A stretch of DNA of 64,000 nt. It comes from Scleromatobacter sp038243995 (GTDB taxonomy: Bacteria > Pseudomonadota > Gammaproteobacteria > Burkholderiales > Burkholderiaceae_C). Below, one piece after another: positions 1 through 8,553 of the stretch. Within the stretch, counting starts at the first letter, position 1, and the number at the start of each line of letters is the position of its first letter. The stretch covers positions 27,303 to 91,302 of the forward strand of contig JBBRTV010000024.1 of the NCBI GenBank assembly GCA_038243995.1. The letters run 5' to 3'. Below the pieces are notes generated by a model, which was given only the letters and a program-made list of their open reading frames with translations, was not told the DNA's origin and searched no databases. The position numbers and the translations under genes are program-made.

Positions 1-1677
1 GATGTACTTGCTGATCACGGTCGAGAGGTCGATCTTGTAGAGGTCCAGCCCCAGCTCCGACGCGATGATGCTGGCCGACATCGTCTTGCCGGTACCGGAC
101 GGCCCGGCGAACAGCACGGCGAGACCCTTGCCGAGCGTGAGCTTGCCGCCGAAGCCCCAATCGCCATAGACGCGGTCGCGGTACTTCACGTGGTTGCAGA
201 TCTCGCGCAACTGCGCGAGGCATTCGGCGGGCAGCACGATGTCGGCCCAGCGGAAGTGCGACGAGGTCTTGCGCGCCAGCGACGACAGCTTCTGGTTCGA
301 ATGCAGGCGACACGCGTCCTGGAGGTCGAGCCGCGAGATCGCGCTGCCGTCGCCGCCGCGCAACTGCGCGAAGCGGCGGGCGCTCGCGGCCGCCTGCACG
401 ACGACGCCCGGACTGAGCCGGAAGCGGCTGCCGAGGGCCGCGAGGTCGACGCCGTCCTCGAGCGGGGCGCCCGCCAACTGGCGCTTCCACAGCGTGGTCC
501 GCTCGACGTGGGTCGGCTCGGGCACACGCAGGACGAGCGCGCCGCGCCGCGCGAACGTCGCGTTCATGACGGCGGCGTCTTCGCCGCCCCAGAAGCACGG
601 CACGCCGCCGGCGTCGATCGAGCGCAGGATCGCCGCGAGCGTTCCGCGCTGGCGGGCGCCCGGGTCGCCACCGTCGGTCGCCTGGCCGCGCTCGCCCGCG
701 CTGCCGAACGATCCGCCGCTCCAGTACACGCCGGCGCCGAACAGCTGCGCGTCGCGCTCGACCATGGCGGCGATCTGCCCGGCCTCGGCATCGGCGGGCC
801 AGCCTGCGAGGTCGACGATCAGCAACGGCCGCGCACGCTCGCTGCAGAGGGCCTCGGCCACGCTGCGCTTGCCCGAGCCGGCCCGGCCGACGAGGAGCAT
901 CACCGGCTGCGCCGCCTCGGCGTGGGCCGGCCAGGCGCGCCGCAGCGCCTCGCGCGCCCGTGCGTCGACCAGCAGCTCGTCGAGCGTGCGCGTCGACGTC
1001 GCCAGGCTCACGAAGGCACGCAGCCGGGCGTCGATCTCGTCGGCGCCGAAGAGGTACTGCACGATCCGGTCGTCGGGCTTGAGGCCGCGGGCGAGCAGCG
1101 GCTGGTGCGGCGCGGAGGGGTCGTCCAACACGTGCACGACGTGCCGCGCGACCAGCGGCGCCCCGGCGAGGAAGTGGCGCCGCAGCGCGAGCCGTTGGCG
1201 CGGGGAGGGCGACAGCAGCTGCAGCACGAGGTCGACGCTCGGGCGCTTGCGGGTGACGTCGTCCTGCAGGTAGGCATAGAGCTTCTCGTAGCGCAGGTCG
1301 ATCTCCACCGCCAGGCAGACGAGCAACACGCCGACGTCGAAGGCATCGAGGTCGAACAGGCGCGCCAGCCGTTCCAGGCGCAGGTCGATGCCCCGCTCGC
1401 GGCTGAGCTGGCAGCGCTGCGCCAGCCCGCGTTCGAACTCGCGCAACGCCGCGTCCACGTCGCCGAGGCGCTCGTCCTCGCCTTCGCGCAACCAGGGCGG
1501 CGCGCCCAGCGGCTGCGCCAGCAGGCCGTCGACCTCCTGCTCGGAGATGTAGAGCCCGCGAAAGTGCTCGTCCTCGGACTGCACGCGCCGCAGGTGCGCC
1601 ACGCGCGAGCGGATCAGCAGGTCGATGCGTTCGAGCTCGGCCAGCAGGTGTTCGGAAGAGTCGGCGAAGGCGAGCAT
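1..1677 (-). CDS. eCIS AAA+ ATPase (Afp15-like), 3' end outside window
   Basis: This is the first 559 codons of an AAA+ ATPase of the type found in extracellular contractile injection systems (Afp15-like). It is thought to act in particle assembly in the cytoplasm. A first P-loop-like motif, GRAGSGKR, lies near residues 264-271 and a canonical Walker A, GPSGTGKT, near residues 525-532. The Walker B and arginine finger would lie past the left edge. The ATG at 1677 sits 9 bases after the stop of the upstream gene, so the two are co-transcribed. The N-terminal 250 residues look like the helical/winged-helix region of this family. The family is clear; the role in assembly is inferred from Afp/PVC. 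Confidence 0.85.
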   Translation of the reverse strand, partial: MLAFADSSEHLLAELERIDLLIRSRVAHLRRVQSEDEHFRGLYISEQEVDGLLAQPLGAPPWLREGEDERLGDVDAALREFERGLAQRCQLSRERGIDLRLERLARLFDLDAFDVGVLLVCLAVEIDLRYEKLYAYLQDDVTRKRPSVDLVLQLLSPSPRQRLALRRHFLAGAPLVARHVVHVLDDPSAPHQPLLARGLKPDDRIVQYLFGADEIDARLRAFVSLATSTRTLDELLVDARAREALRRAWPAHAEAAQPVMLLVGRAGSGKRSVAEALCSERARPLLIVDLAGWPADAEAGQIAAMVERDAQLFGAGVYWSGGSFGSAGERGQATDGGDPGARQRGTLAAILRSIDAGGVPCFWGGEDAAVMNATFARRGALVLRVPEPTHVERTTLWKRQLAGAPLEDGVDLAALGSRFRLSPGVVVQAAASARRFAQLRGGDGSAISRLDLQDACRLHSNQKLSSLARKTSSHFRWADIVLPAECLAQLREICNHVKYRDRVYGDWGFGGKLTLGKGLAVLFAGPSGTGKTMSASIIASELGLDLYKIDLSTVISKYI

Positions 1678-1686
1678 GCGGAGGGC

Positions 1687-2664
1687 TCAGTAGGAGACCT
1701 CGAGCGCGACCAGCGAGACCTTCGAGTAGCCGTGCGAGCGGATGTCGACCGCAATCGTGCGGTGACGGTCGTGCACGTGGCGGTGGCTTTCGGGGATCTC
1801 GCCGGTCTCGAAGTAGGCGCCGCTGCCGACCTGCAGCGTCAGCAGTTCGTCGCGCAGGTGCTTCATGGTCTTCGGATCGAAGCCGCCCAGCAGCAGCGCG
1901 GCGGTCAGCACGGATTCGTTCTCGCCGCCGGCGACCCGGAACCGGTGCAGGTGCCGCACGCCGGGCGGCAGCACGATGGTCATCATGCCGGCCGCGCCGC
2001 GCGTGTTGGGCTTGCCGTTCCAGTCCTTGTGGGCAACGGCCTGGGTGGCACCGATCCGGAACGGCGGCCGCGTGTCGTCCTCGTCCTGCGGCATCGGCGA
2101 CGGATGGAAGGCCATGGTGAGCCAGTCCTTGCGCAGTTGCGGGTCGAGCGCCTCCGCGCCCACCGACGCCGGCGCGATGGGGGTGCGGAGCTGGTCGCGC
2201 TGGACATGGCCGACGCCCTCGGGCGCGATGCGGCCCCGCTCGTCCAGCTGCACGCTGCCCAGCCGCACGTCGTACTGCTCCACGCCGGTGGCTACGCGCA
2301 GGTGCGCGTAGCAGTCGATGCGGTTGCCGGGCTCGCCCTCCTTGTCGACGTGTTCGGTGCGGTAGCCCAGCGTCACCCAGGCGAGCGCGCCCGGAGGCAG
2401 GCCGGTCAGCTCGAGCGTCTCGGGTTCCCGCAACTCGATCTCGCGACCCTTGCGGTCGATCGCATAGCCGGGCGAGACCGTCACCGACAGGTCGCCGCCG
2501 CGCGAGAGCTCGAGACCGTGGACGACCCCGAACCCGTGCAGGTTCCGGCTGTGGCCATAGCGCGCATGGACGTGGAACTGCTGCTCGTCGATGAAGTCGT
2601 CCTCGAGCAGCAACTGGCCATGCCGGTAAGCAGGCTTGCGGGCGATCAGCTGTTTCTTCTGCAT
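1687..2664 (-). CDS. Conserved eCIS-associated protein of unknown function
   Basis: This encodes 325 residues with no recognised enzyme motif. The N-terminus carries a pattern of aromatic, Asp/Glu and Arg residues (around PAYRHGQLLLEDDF and NLHGFGVVHGL, residues 11-50) that I associate with proteins encoded next to baseplate genes in eCIS clusters. The rest is rich in beta-forming and His residues, including a cluster of His near the C-terminus (SHRHVHDRHR). It lies between the tail protein I gene and the ATPase, the place where Afp-type loci carry fibre and tape-measure genes. A fibre or baseplate-attached role is possible but is not shown by the sequence. Confidence 0.7.
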   Translation of the reverse strand: MQKKQLIARKPAYRHGQLLLEDDFIDEQQFHVHARYGHSRNLHGFGVVHGLELSRGGDLSVTVSPGYAIDRKGREIELREPETLELTGLPPGALAWVTLGYRTEHVDKEGEPGNRIDCYAHLRVATGVEQYDVRLGSVQLDERGRIAPEGVGHVQRDQLRTPIAPASVGAEALDPQLRKDWLTMAFHPSPMPQDEDDTRPPFRIGATQAVAHKDWNGKPNTRGAAGMMTIVLPPGVRHLHRFRVAGGENESVLTAALLLGGFDPKTMKHLRDELLTLQVGSGAYFETGEIPESHRHVHDRHRTIAVDIRSHGYSKVSLVALEVSY

Positions 2665-2715
2665 GATTTCAGTCCCTGGAATTGGAGAGATGGCCGGCGC
2701 GTGACTCCATGCTCG

Positions 2716-3393
2716 TCAGCCCGCGAGTTCGTGGCGCTCCGGCGACTCGGTCATGGCGGCCGGCTTCAGCACGAGGTCGTAGACCGTGTGGGCCGGTTTC
2801 GCGAAATCGATCACCGCGCGCAACCGGCGCTCCAGGCTATCGAAGCGGTCGTCGCCAGCCGTCGACGGCGCCGCCGCGTGCAGCTCGACGACGACCTTGA
2901 ACCAGAAGGCACGCCCCTGCGCCAGCCGCGAATCGCTGCCGAGCCGCGAGCTGCCCACCGTGAAGCCGACGCGCGGCCTGTCGTCGACGTCGACGGTGCG
3001 CACCTCGTCGAAGCAGAGGGCGACGAGACGCACGAGATAGTCGCGGGTGCCGCGCAGACCGTAGAGCGGCACGATGCCGGCGACGACGCGCCGCAGCGCC
3101 GCCGGCGCAAACAGCGCATGCGGCGTGAAGGCGAGCCAGCTCGCCAGCCAGTTGAGGAACGGCTCCGGCGTACGCGCGCTCCGGTCGGCGGGACTGCCCA
3201 GCGGGGCGAACAGCGCCGGTATCGCCGGCAGGCGGCGCTCGATCCCGGGCAGGCCGGCGGGGGGCTCGCCGGCGTGGCCGAAGAACAGTGCCTCGAAGAC
3301 GCCGAGCAGGCGCGCCAGGTCGCCCGATTCGTCTGACGCCCGATAGACATCCGGCAGGCTCGCGAACATGCGATCGGCGCGCGTCGGGGTCAT
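2716..3393 (-). CDS. Phage tail protein I family baseplate protein
   Basis: This encodes 225 residues resembling the phage tail protein (TIGR02242-like) family that forms part of the baseplate wedge. Supporting features are the start (SLPDVYRAS), a long middle section with FLNWLASWLAF, and the GLRGTRDYLVRLV segment typical of this family. The start ATG at 3393 overlaps the stop of the upstream gp6-like gene as ATGA, which implies translational coupling. An upstream extension of the open frame exists but runs under the neighbouring gene and is rejected. Role in baseplate assembly is inferred from the family and position. Confidence 0.82.
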   Translation of the reverse strand: MTPTRADRMFASLPDVYRASDESGDLARLLGVFEALFFGHAGEPPAGLPGIERRLPAIPALFAPLGSPADRSARTPEPFLNWLASWLAFTPHALFAPAALRRVVAGIVPLYGLRGTRDYLVRLVALCFDEVRTVDVDDRPRVGFTVGSSRLGSDSRLAQGRAFWFKVVVELHAAAPSTAGDDRFDSLERRLRAVIDFAKPAHTVYDLVLKPAAMTESPERHELAG

Positions 3394-4505
3394 GAGCGCC
3401 TCCGGCCCGCAGCCGGCGCCGCGCCGTCGCCGGCAATGCGCACGAACGCCTCCCGGGCGAGGTGGACGCGCACGAGTTCCCAGGGGCGCAGCAGGACGGA
3501 CGCGAGCGTGCCGTCGGCATCGCGCACGAAGCGGCGCTGGGCGATGCTGGCGCCGCCGCCCAGGCGCGCGTCCGCGGCGAGGGTGGCGACCAGGCCGATG
3601 CGCAGGCCGACCAGCGCCCCGGCGCCTTCGGAGAACGCGCGCTCGTCGATGCGGTGCACGGCGAGCGCCTCGATCCAGTCGACGCCGTCCGCGCGGTCCA
3701 TCACTTCGGCGATCTCCGACAGGTACAGCGCATGTCCGAAGGGTCGCTCCCCGGCGCCCGTCTCGCCGGGCGCCTGCGGGCCGAAGCGCCGCCGCAGCGC
3801 GGCCTCTATCGCCACCGCGGCCGCGTGCATAGAGACTCCGTCCTCGAGCGCGACGCTGCAGCCCACGAACACGTGCAGGTAGACGGGTGCGACGACATGC
3901 ACGTGCGTCGTCATGAGGCAGCGCGAGGCGAGATCGTGCTCGACCTCGCGGCACAGCCGCTCGAGCACTTCGGGGTCGAGTTCGCGTTCGGGCGCCAGGA
4001 CAACGCTGACGTCCCCCCCGGACTCTGCCGCGGCAGTGCCGCGAGCGATGCTGGCGTGGCGCAGGTCCACGCCTGCCAGCGCACGCGCACGCACGCGCCC
4101 GGAGCCGGGCGCGTGGTGGTGCGCGAGCGCGCACGCCGCCTGTTCGAAATCGCGCGGCGTCACCGCGCACTGCGACTGCGAGAGCGACCGCACGCACGCG
4201 CTCAGCGCCTCGTCGACGCGGGCCGACGGCAGGCCGCGCAAGGCCTCGCTGTCGGTGGCGTCGTTGCCCTGGAGCAGGCGCAGGAGATTCAGCTTCGCGT
4301 CCGGCGTGATGCGCAAGGCGCGGTACGCCAGGATCTCGCTGAAGTAGGCGAACAGCTCGACGAGCGTGATGCCCGGATCGGCGGCGTTGTGGTTGGTCCA
4401 GTCGGGCGCGTACGCCGGGATCAGCGAGACGCCCTCGCGCACCAGTTCGTCGAACTGCCAGGCGCGTGCCAGTTCGTCGTTGGCAGGGGCGGGCAGGGCG
4501 TTCAT
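3390..4505 (-). CDS. Baseplate assembly protein, gp6/J-like (short)
   Basis: This 371-residue protein begins with a segment (IPAYAPDWTNHNAADPGIT, followed by LVELFAYFSEILAYR) typical of the putative baseplate assembly family (TIGR02243-like, Afp11/Afp12 region). It should form part of the baseplate wedge ring that holds the sheath before contraction. Stop and start codons overlap with both neighbours as ATGA (at 4502-4505 and 3390-3393), so it sits in a tightly coupled cistron. It is much shorter than the adjacent 967-residue paralogue-like gene, so it may represent only the wedge core. The family call is firm; the exact Afp equivalent is not. Confidence 0.82.
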   Translation of the reverse strand: MNALPAPANDELARAWQFDELVREGVSLIPAYAPDWTNHNAADPGITLVELFAYFSEILAYRALRITPDAKLNLLRLLQGNDATDSEALRGLPSARVDEALSACVRSLSQSQCAVTPRDFEQAACALAHHHAPGSGRVRARALAGVDLRHASIARGTAAAESGGDVSVVLAPERELDPEVLERLCREVEHDLASRCLMTTHVHVVAPVYLHVFVGCSVALEDGVSMHAAAVAIEAALRRRFGPQAPGETGAGERPFGHALYLSEIAEVMDRADGVDWIEALAVHRIDERAFSEGAGALVGLRIGLVATLAADARLGGGASIAQRRFVRDADGTLASVLLRPWELVRVHLAREAFVRIAGDGAAPAAGRRRS

Positions 4506-7405
4506 TCCGACACCCTCACGTCGACGGCACCCGCCGCCGCAATCCAGTGCGCGCCGGCGGGCGCGTCGACCTGCAAGTGGAGCGCGCGCACCCCGTCGAC
4601 CCCGTCGATGGCGCCAGCGAGCGCGAAGAGATCCGAACGGTGCGGGCGCTTGCCGATCGCCCAGCCGCGTTGCGCGACGCCGCCTTCGAGCGGGTGCAGG
4701 AAACGGGTGATGCGGGCGACGCACTCGGCGGCGACCGCATGGGGCGACCAGTCGTGGCGAACGCAGATGTCCAGGGTTACCGACGCGTCCGCGTAGGTCG
4801 GGCCGACCATCACGAGCCGGCCGCCCACGGCGCGCCGCGCGTCCAGGTAGTCGCGCACCTGCGCCAGCAACTCGAGGCTGGGCTGCGGCCGCGGCACCGT
4901 TGCCTGCGGAACGATCACCACGCTGACGATCCCGGGTTCGGGCGGACGGACCGACCCGCCGGCCTCGGCGACCGCCAGGTCGCGCCCCGCCACGCACCAG
5001 GCCCGTGCGACTTCCGGAGTCGCCTTGCGGGCGAGGTCGGCATAGTCGTCGGCGCACACCGCGCGGTCGCGATGCCGCAGCCAGGCCGAGGCGTGCGCGC
5101 GGATCTCGGCCTCGCCCTCGACATCGACCCCGCCGACCGCCGGCTCCGGATTGACGACCGCGGCCACGGCCGGAACGGCGCTGCGCAGCTGCGTGATCGC
5201 CAGCGCCGGCCGATTGCCCTGGCGACCTCCGCCGACCGCATAGGCATGCAGGCGCACGTTGCCGGCGCCCGCGGGCGGGATGCGGCCGTGGCGGCCATCG
5301 CCGAAGCGCACGTCGCCGGTGGTGCGGTCCAGCGTGAAGTGGCGTTCATCGGGTAGGGACGACGACAGGTCGGCCACCGCTTCCCAGGTCGTCCAGTCGG
5401 CGCCGCTTTCGCGCACCTGCAGCTCGACGTCACCGATGATGGGCGTGCGCAGGGCCTTGAACGCCTGCCCGGCGCGGCCGTTGCTGGAACCGAGCAACTC
5501 GTCGCGCAGGCGCTGGGCCTGGACGGCCAGAACGCCGTTGAGTGCGAGGCCGGCTGGCAGCCTGCGCGTGGCGTCGACCGCGGAAGGCCAGGCGAGCCGC
5601 AACCACGCGAGGCGGCCCGCGGGATCGAGCACGGCCCCCGGCCACGGCACGGCATCGCCGGGCAATCGCAGGCGCACGAGGCCGGCGCGCGCGCAGCCGG
5701 CCGAGGTGTCGCGCACGACCGCGTCCTGCCAGCCGGCCGCGGTGCGCAACTGCCAGCGCGGGCCAGCGACCGGGTCCGCGTCGACCAGCGCGATCGGCGG
5801 GACGGGCGGGCGCGGGCGCACGACGAGCGCGAGCTCGCGGCCGCCGGCCAGGGTGGCGGCAACCGGGGGCATGGCGACGGCCAGCCCGAGATAGAGCGCG
5901 GGGCCGTCGAGGTCGGGCGCGATGAAGATGTCGAAGGGCCGCGCCGCGACGGCGTCCAGGACGGCGCTGGTCAAGGCGCCCTGGCGCACGAAGCGCTCCG
6001 CCGCGAGCGATCCGCGCTCCAGCGTCGACTGCACGGCGAGCTTGCGGATCGCCGGGGCGCGCGGCAGCCACAGCTGCGGATTGTCGGGTGGGGCGACGCG
6101 CCCGTAGTCGCCGGAGACGAGTCGCGCGCGTACCCACGGGCCGTGCTTGCCGGCCACCGTGATCGAGGCGACATCGGGCGGTACGGTGAACATCACCGTG
6201 CCGTCCGCGGTGAATGAGCGCGTTGCGTCGGTGGCGGCCAGCGAGCGGTAGCCGCCCGTCGTGGCGATCTCCCAGGCGAGCACCGGCCGGCCGTCGCGAC
6301 TGACCGGCTCGATCGGGGCCGCCGGCGGCGCCGGCGCGCCATGCGGATTGGTCATCTGCACGCGGATTTCGAGGCGCGCCCCGGGCTGGCCGAAGGCCGG
6401 GCTCAGCAGGTGCAGGACGTCGCCGAACCGCGGGCGTTCGCCGAGCGGGAAGAAGTCCTTGCTCGTATCGAGTGCCGCCTCGCCGTGGCAGGCCAGCTCG
6501 ACGGCCAGCGGCGGGGTGCTGGCGCTGACCTGCAGCGCCACTTCGCGCACCCGCGGCACCTGCGGCGGGAAGGTGGCGTCCGCGTCCGCCTCGGGCCCGG
6601 GCGTGGCCGGGGCGCGCGGACGCACCGTCAACCAGCGCGACTCGATGCCCTCCACGACGGCCGGCGGCCATTCGACAGGAGCCTGCAGCACCACCTCGCC
6701 GTCCCGCGTCAGCTGCGCGCTCGTGTCGCCCAGCAACACCAGCGGGGCGAATCCGGTCGGCGTGGTCATGCCCCATTCGAGTGGCAGCGCGGGGGCACGT
6801 GCGCGCGGCGCGACCACGCGCACCTGCAGCCGCACCTCGCGCAGGCCCGGCACGCCGAACGCTGCCCGCTGGGCGATGTGCCAGGCGCGCACGACGGGCC
6901 AGGCGATCGGTTCTGCCGCGCCCGGCGCCTGCCCGCTCGCCGACAGTATCGAGGCGCGGTCCGACGCCTGCAGGTGGCCGGCGTCGACGAAGCAGGCGAG
7001 CGCGAACTCGGCGCGCACGAGCTCGAGGTCGTCGCAGGTCTCGAAGACGACGGGCACGGTGTCGCCGGCCATGGCCTGCGCGGCGACGCGCGTGTGCATC
7101 GGCACGACGACGGGCGCCGCACCGGGTGCGGCCTTGAACGCCAGATGCACGCGGGCGGCGGCGGCAGGCCGCACGGCGCCCGCGAAGAACTCGGTGAAGG
7201 CGCGCAGGTGCAGCTCGGGCGCGGCGTTGACGCAGGCGGTGAGGATCTCGCCGTCGCGCGCGGCCACCTGGATCAGGGCGGTTCGCAACGTGTCTTCCCC
7301 GGCGGGCACGCCGAGGGCGTCCGCGAGCAGGCGCTGCAACTGGCCGGCGATGTCGGCTGCGCTGCGCGGATGCGCTATCAGGGGCGGAGCGGCTCGCAAG
7401 GTCAC
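4502..7405 (-). CDS. Large baseplate assembly protein, gp6/J-like (Afp11/12-like)
   Basis: This encodes 967 residues, the largest baseplate component here. The C-terminal third carries the baseplate J/gp6 pattern, including FTLDRTTGDVRFGDGRHG, AYAVGGGRQGNRP and the RAVCADDYADLARKATPEVARA segment followed by a VSVVIVPQ strand. I chose the GTG at 7403-7405 because it has GAGGAG eight bases upstream and lies 11 bases after gp25; longer open-frame extensions run under the gp25 and spike genes. It overlaps the next gene by four bases. In related particles this family builds the wedge around the hub and links to the sheath. Confidence 0.85.
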   Translation of the reverse strand: MTLRAAPPLIAHPRSAADIAGQLQRLLADALGVPAGEDTLRTALIQVAARDGEILTACVNAAPELHLRAFTEFFAGAVRPAAAARVHLAFKAAPGAAPVVVPMHTRVAAQAMAGDTVPVVFETCDDLELVRAEFALACFVDAGHLQASDRASILSASGQAPGAAEPIAWPVVRAWHIAQRAAFGVPGLREVRLQVRVVAPRARAPALPLEWGMTTPTGFAPLVLLGDTSAQLTRDGEVVLQAPVEWPPAVVEGIESRWLTVRPRAPATPGPEADADATFPPQVPRVREVALQVSASTPPLAVELACHGEAALDTSKDFFPLGERPRFGDVLHLLSPAFGQPGARLEIRVQMTNPHGAPAPPAAPIEPVSRDGRPVLAWEIATTGGYRSLAATDATRSFTADGTVMFTVPPDVASITVAGKHGPWVRARLVSGDYGRVAPPDNPQLWLPRAPAIRKLAVQSTLERGSLAAERFVRQGALTSAVLDAVAARPFDIFIAPDLDGPALYLGLAVAMPPVAATLAGGRELALVVRPRPPVPPIALVDADPVAGPRWQLRTAAGWQDAVVRDTSAGCARAGLVRLRLPGDAVPWPGAVLDPAGRLAWLRLAWPSAVDATRRLPAGLALNGVLAVQAQRLRDELLGSSNGRAGQAFKALRTPIIGDVELQVRESGADWTTWEAVADLSSSLPDERHFTLDRTTGDVRFGDGRHGRIPPAGAGNVRLHAYAVGGGRQGNRPALAITQLRSAVPAVAAVVNPEPAVGGVDVEGEAEIRAHASAWLRHRDRAVCADDYADLARKATPEVARAWCVAGRDLAVAEAGGSVRPPEPGIVSVVIVPQATVPRPQPSLELLAQVRDYLDARRAVGGRLVMVGPTYADASVTLDICVRHDWSPHAVAAECVARITRFLHPLEGGVAQRGWAIGKRPHRSDLFALAGAIDGVDGVRALHLQVDAPAGAHWIAAAGAVDVRVSE

Positions 7406-7416
7406 GGTCGCGCTCC

Positions 7417-7842
7417 TCAGGCCAGGGCCCGGTCGAGGTAGAAGGGGTACACCAGGTTGTAGCGGTTGTCGGTGCTGCGCACGCGGTAGTCGATGTCGAC
7501 CAGCAGCACCTCGCCGTGGTCGCCGCCCGCGCGGGCGGCGACGTGGAGCAGTTCGATGCGCGGCTCCCACGCCAGCAGCGCCTCGCGCACCTCGAACGCC
7601 GCCGATGCCTGCGTCGCGCCGTTGTTGGGCGCGAACAGCAGCTGGTCGAGGTTGCAGCCGAAGTCGGGGCGCATCGCGCGCTCGCCCTTGCGCGTCGCCA
7701 GGATGAGCACGATCGCCTCGCGCACGGTCGCTTCGTCGGCGCTCAGCGCGAGCGCAGCGGTACCGCGGGGAGCGCGTTCGACCGGAAACGCCCACCCGCA
7801 GCCGAGCGTGGGGATCAGGGATGAGCGGGGAGACTGGTTCAT
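7417..7842 (-). CDS. gp25-like baseplate wedge protein (Afp9-like)
   Basis: This is a 141-residue protein of the gp25/lysozyme-like baseplate family, a core component of phage tails, T6SS (TssE) and eCIS. The sequence shows the expected order: an N-terminal arm, a helix with VREAIVLILATRKGERAMRP, the DFGCNLDQLLFAPN motif, and a C-terminal strand region VDIDYRVRSTDNRYNLVYPFYL. In related structures it nucleates the sheath on the baseplate. It lies directly between the spike tip gene and the large wedge gene, the usual order. It is full length for the family. Confidence 0.9.
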   Translation of the reverse strand: MNQSPRSSLIPTLGCGWAFPVERAPRGTAALALSADEATVREAIVLILATRKGERAMRPDFGCNLDQLLFAPNNGATQASAAFEVREALLAWEPRIELLHVAARAGGDHGEVLLVDIDYRVRSTDNRYNLVYPFYLDRALA

Positions 7843-7857
7843 CGGAGTTCGCGCATG

Positions 7858-8553
7858 TCAGTTCACGTTGACCAGGGCGCCCTTGATGTTCACCGGCGCG
7901 TTGGCGCTGATGTCCATCGTGGTCTGCGCCTGGATCTTCACGTCGAGCTCGGACGTCACGGCGACGCCGATCGCATCGACCGTGACCTTGCCGGTCTCCG
8001 ACTTGATCGCGATGTCGCCCTGCGCGGAGATAGTCATCTTCCCGGTCGCCGACTTGATCGCGATGTCGCCCTGGGCCTCGATCGCGATGCTGTTGTCCGC
8101 GCTGTGGATGACGATGCGGTTGTTGCCCGTCTTGTCGATGATCTCGATGCGCTCGTCGCCGTCGCTGTCGCACAGGCGCAGCACATGGCCGCTGCGCGAC
8201 GTGATGCTGCGGTGGTCGTTCTTGCCGTCGCTGTTGTTCTCGGGCGGCTTGTCCTTGCCGTTCCAGAGCGCGCCGATGACGTAGGGGTGCTCGAGGCTGC
8301 CGTGCTCGAACGCGACCAGCACCTCGTCGTCGGGCTCGGGCAGGAAATAGGCGCCGCGCGCAGCGCCCGCCATGGCCGCGACCACGCGCGCCCAGCCGCT
8401 CTCGTCGTCGCGGCTCAGCCACGGGAAGCGCACCTTGACGCGGTGCATGCCGTCCGGATCCTGGTTGTTCGTCACGATCCCGACGACCACCCCATGGAAG
8501 CGTCCCCGATCGTCGCCGGGAGACAGCAGGTCGCGCAGCAGTTCGTCGTGCAT
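7858..8553 (-). CDS. Spike C-terminal protein, gp5-like OB fold plus beta-helix
   Basis: This 231-residue protein corresponds to the C-terminal half of a VgrG/Afp8 spike. Residues 15-95 carry the gp5 OB-fold pattern (GIVTNNQDPDGMHRVKVRFPW, the acidic PEPDDEVLVAFEHG and YVIGALWNGKD). The rest is a short repeat series built on GDIAIKS and TGK units that should form a trimeric beta-helix needle. Its ATG overlaps the TGA of the upstream hub gene by one base (TGATG). Usually hub and spike are one polypeptide, so this locus has a split spike. No lysozyme or toxin extension is present. Confidence 0.85.
   Translation of the reverse strand: MHDELLRDLLSPGDDRGRFHGVVVGIVTNNQDPDGMHRVKVRFPWLSRDDESGWARVVAAMAGAARGAYFLPEPDDEVLVAFEHGSLEHPYVIGALWNGKDKPPENNSDGKNDHRSITSRSGHVLRLCDSDGDERIEIIDKTGNNRIVIHSADNSIAIEAQGDIAIKSATGKMTISAQGDIAIKSETGKVTVDAIGVAVTSELDVKIQAQTTMDISANAPVNIKGALVNVN

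Noticed and set aside
190..3336. A 1048-codon plus-strand open frame opposite the ATPase and baseplate genes
   Set aside because: It is antisense to well-supported minus-strand genes, has no family motifs and has the Arg/Ala/His-rich make-up expected from GC-rich shadow frames.
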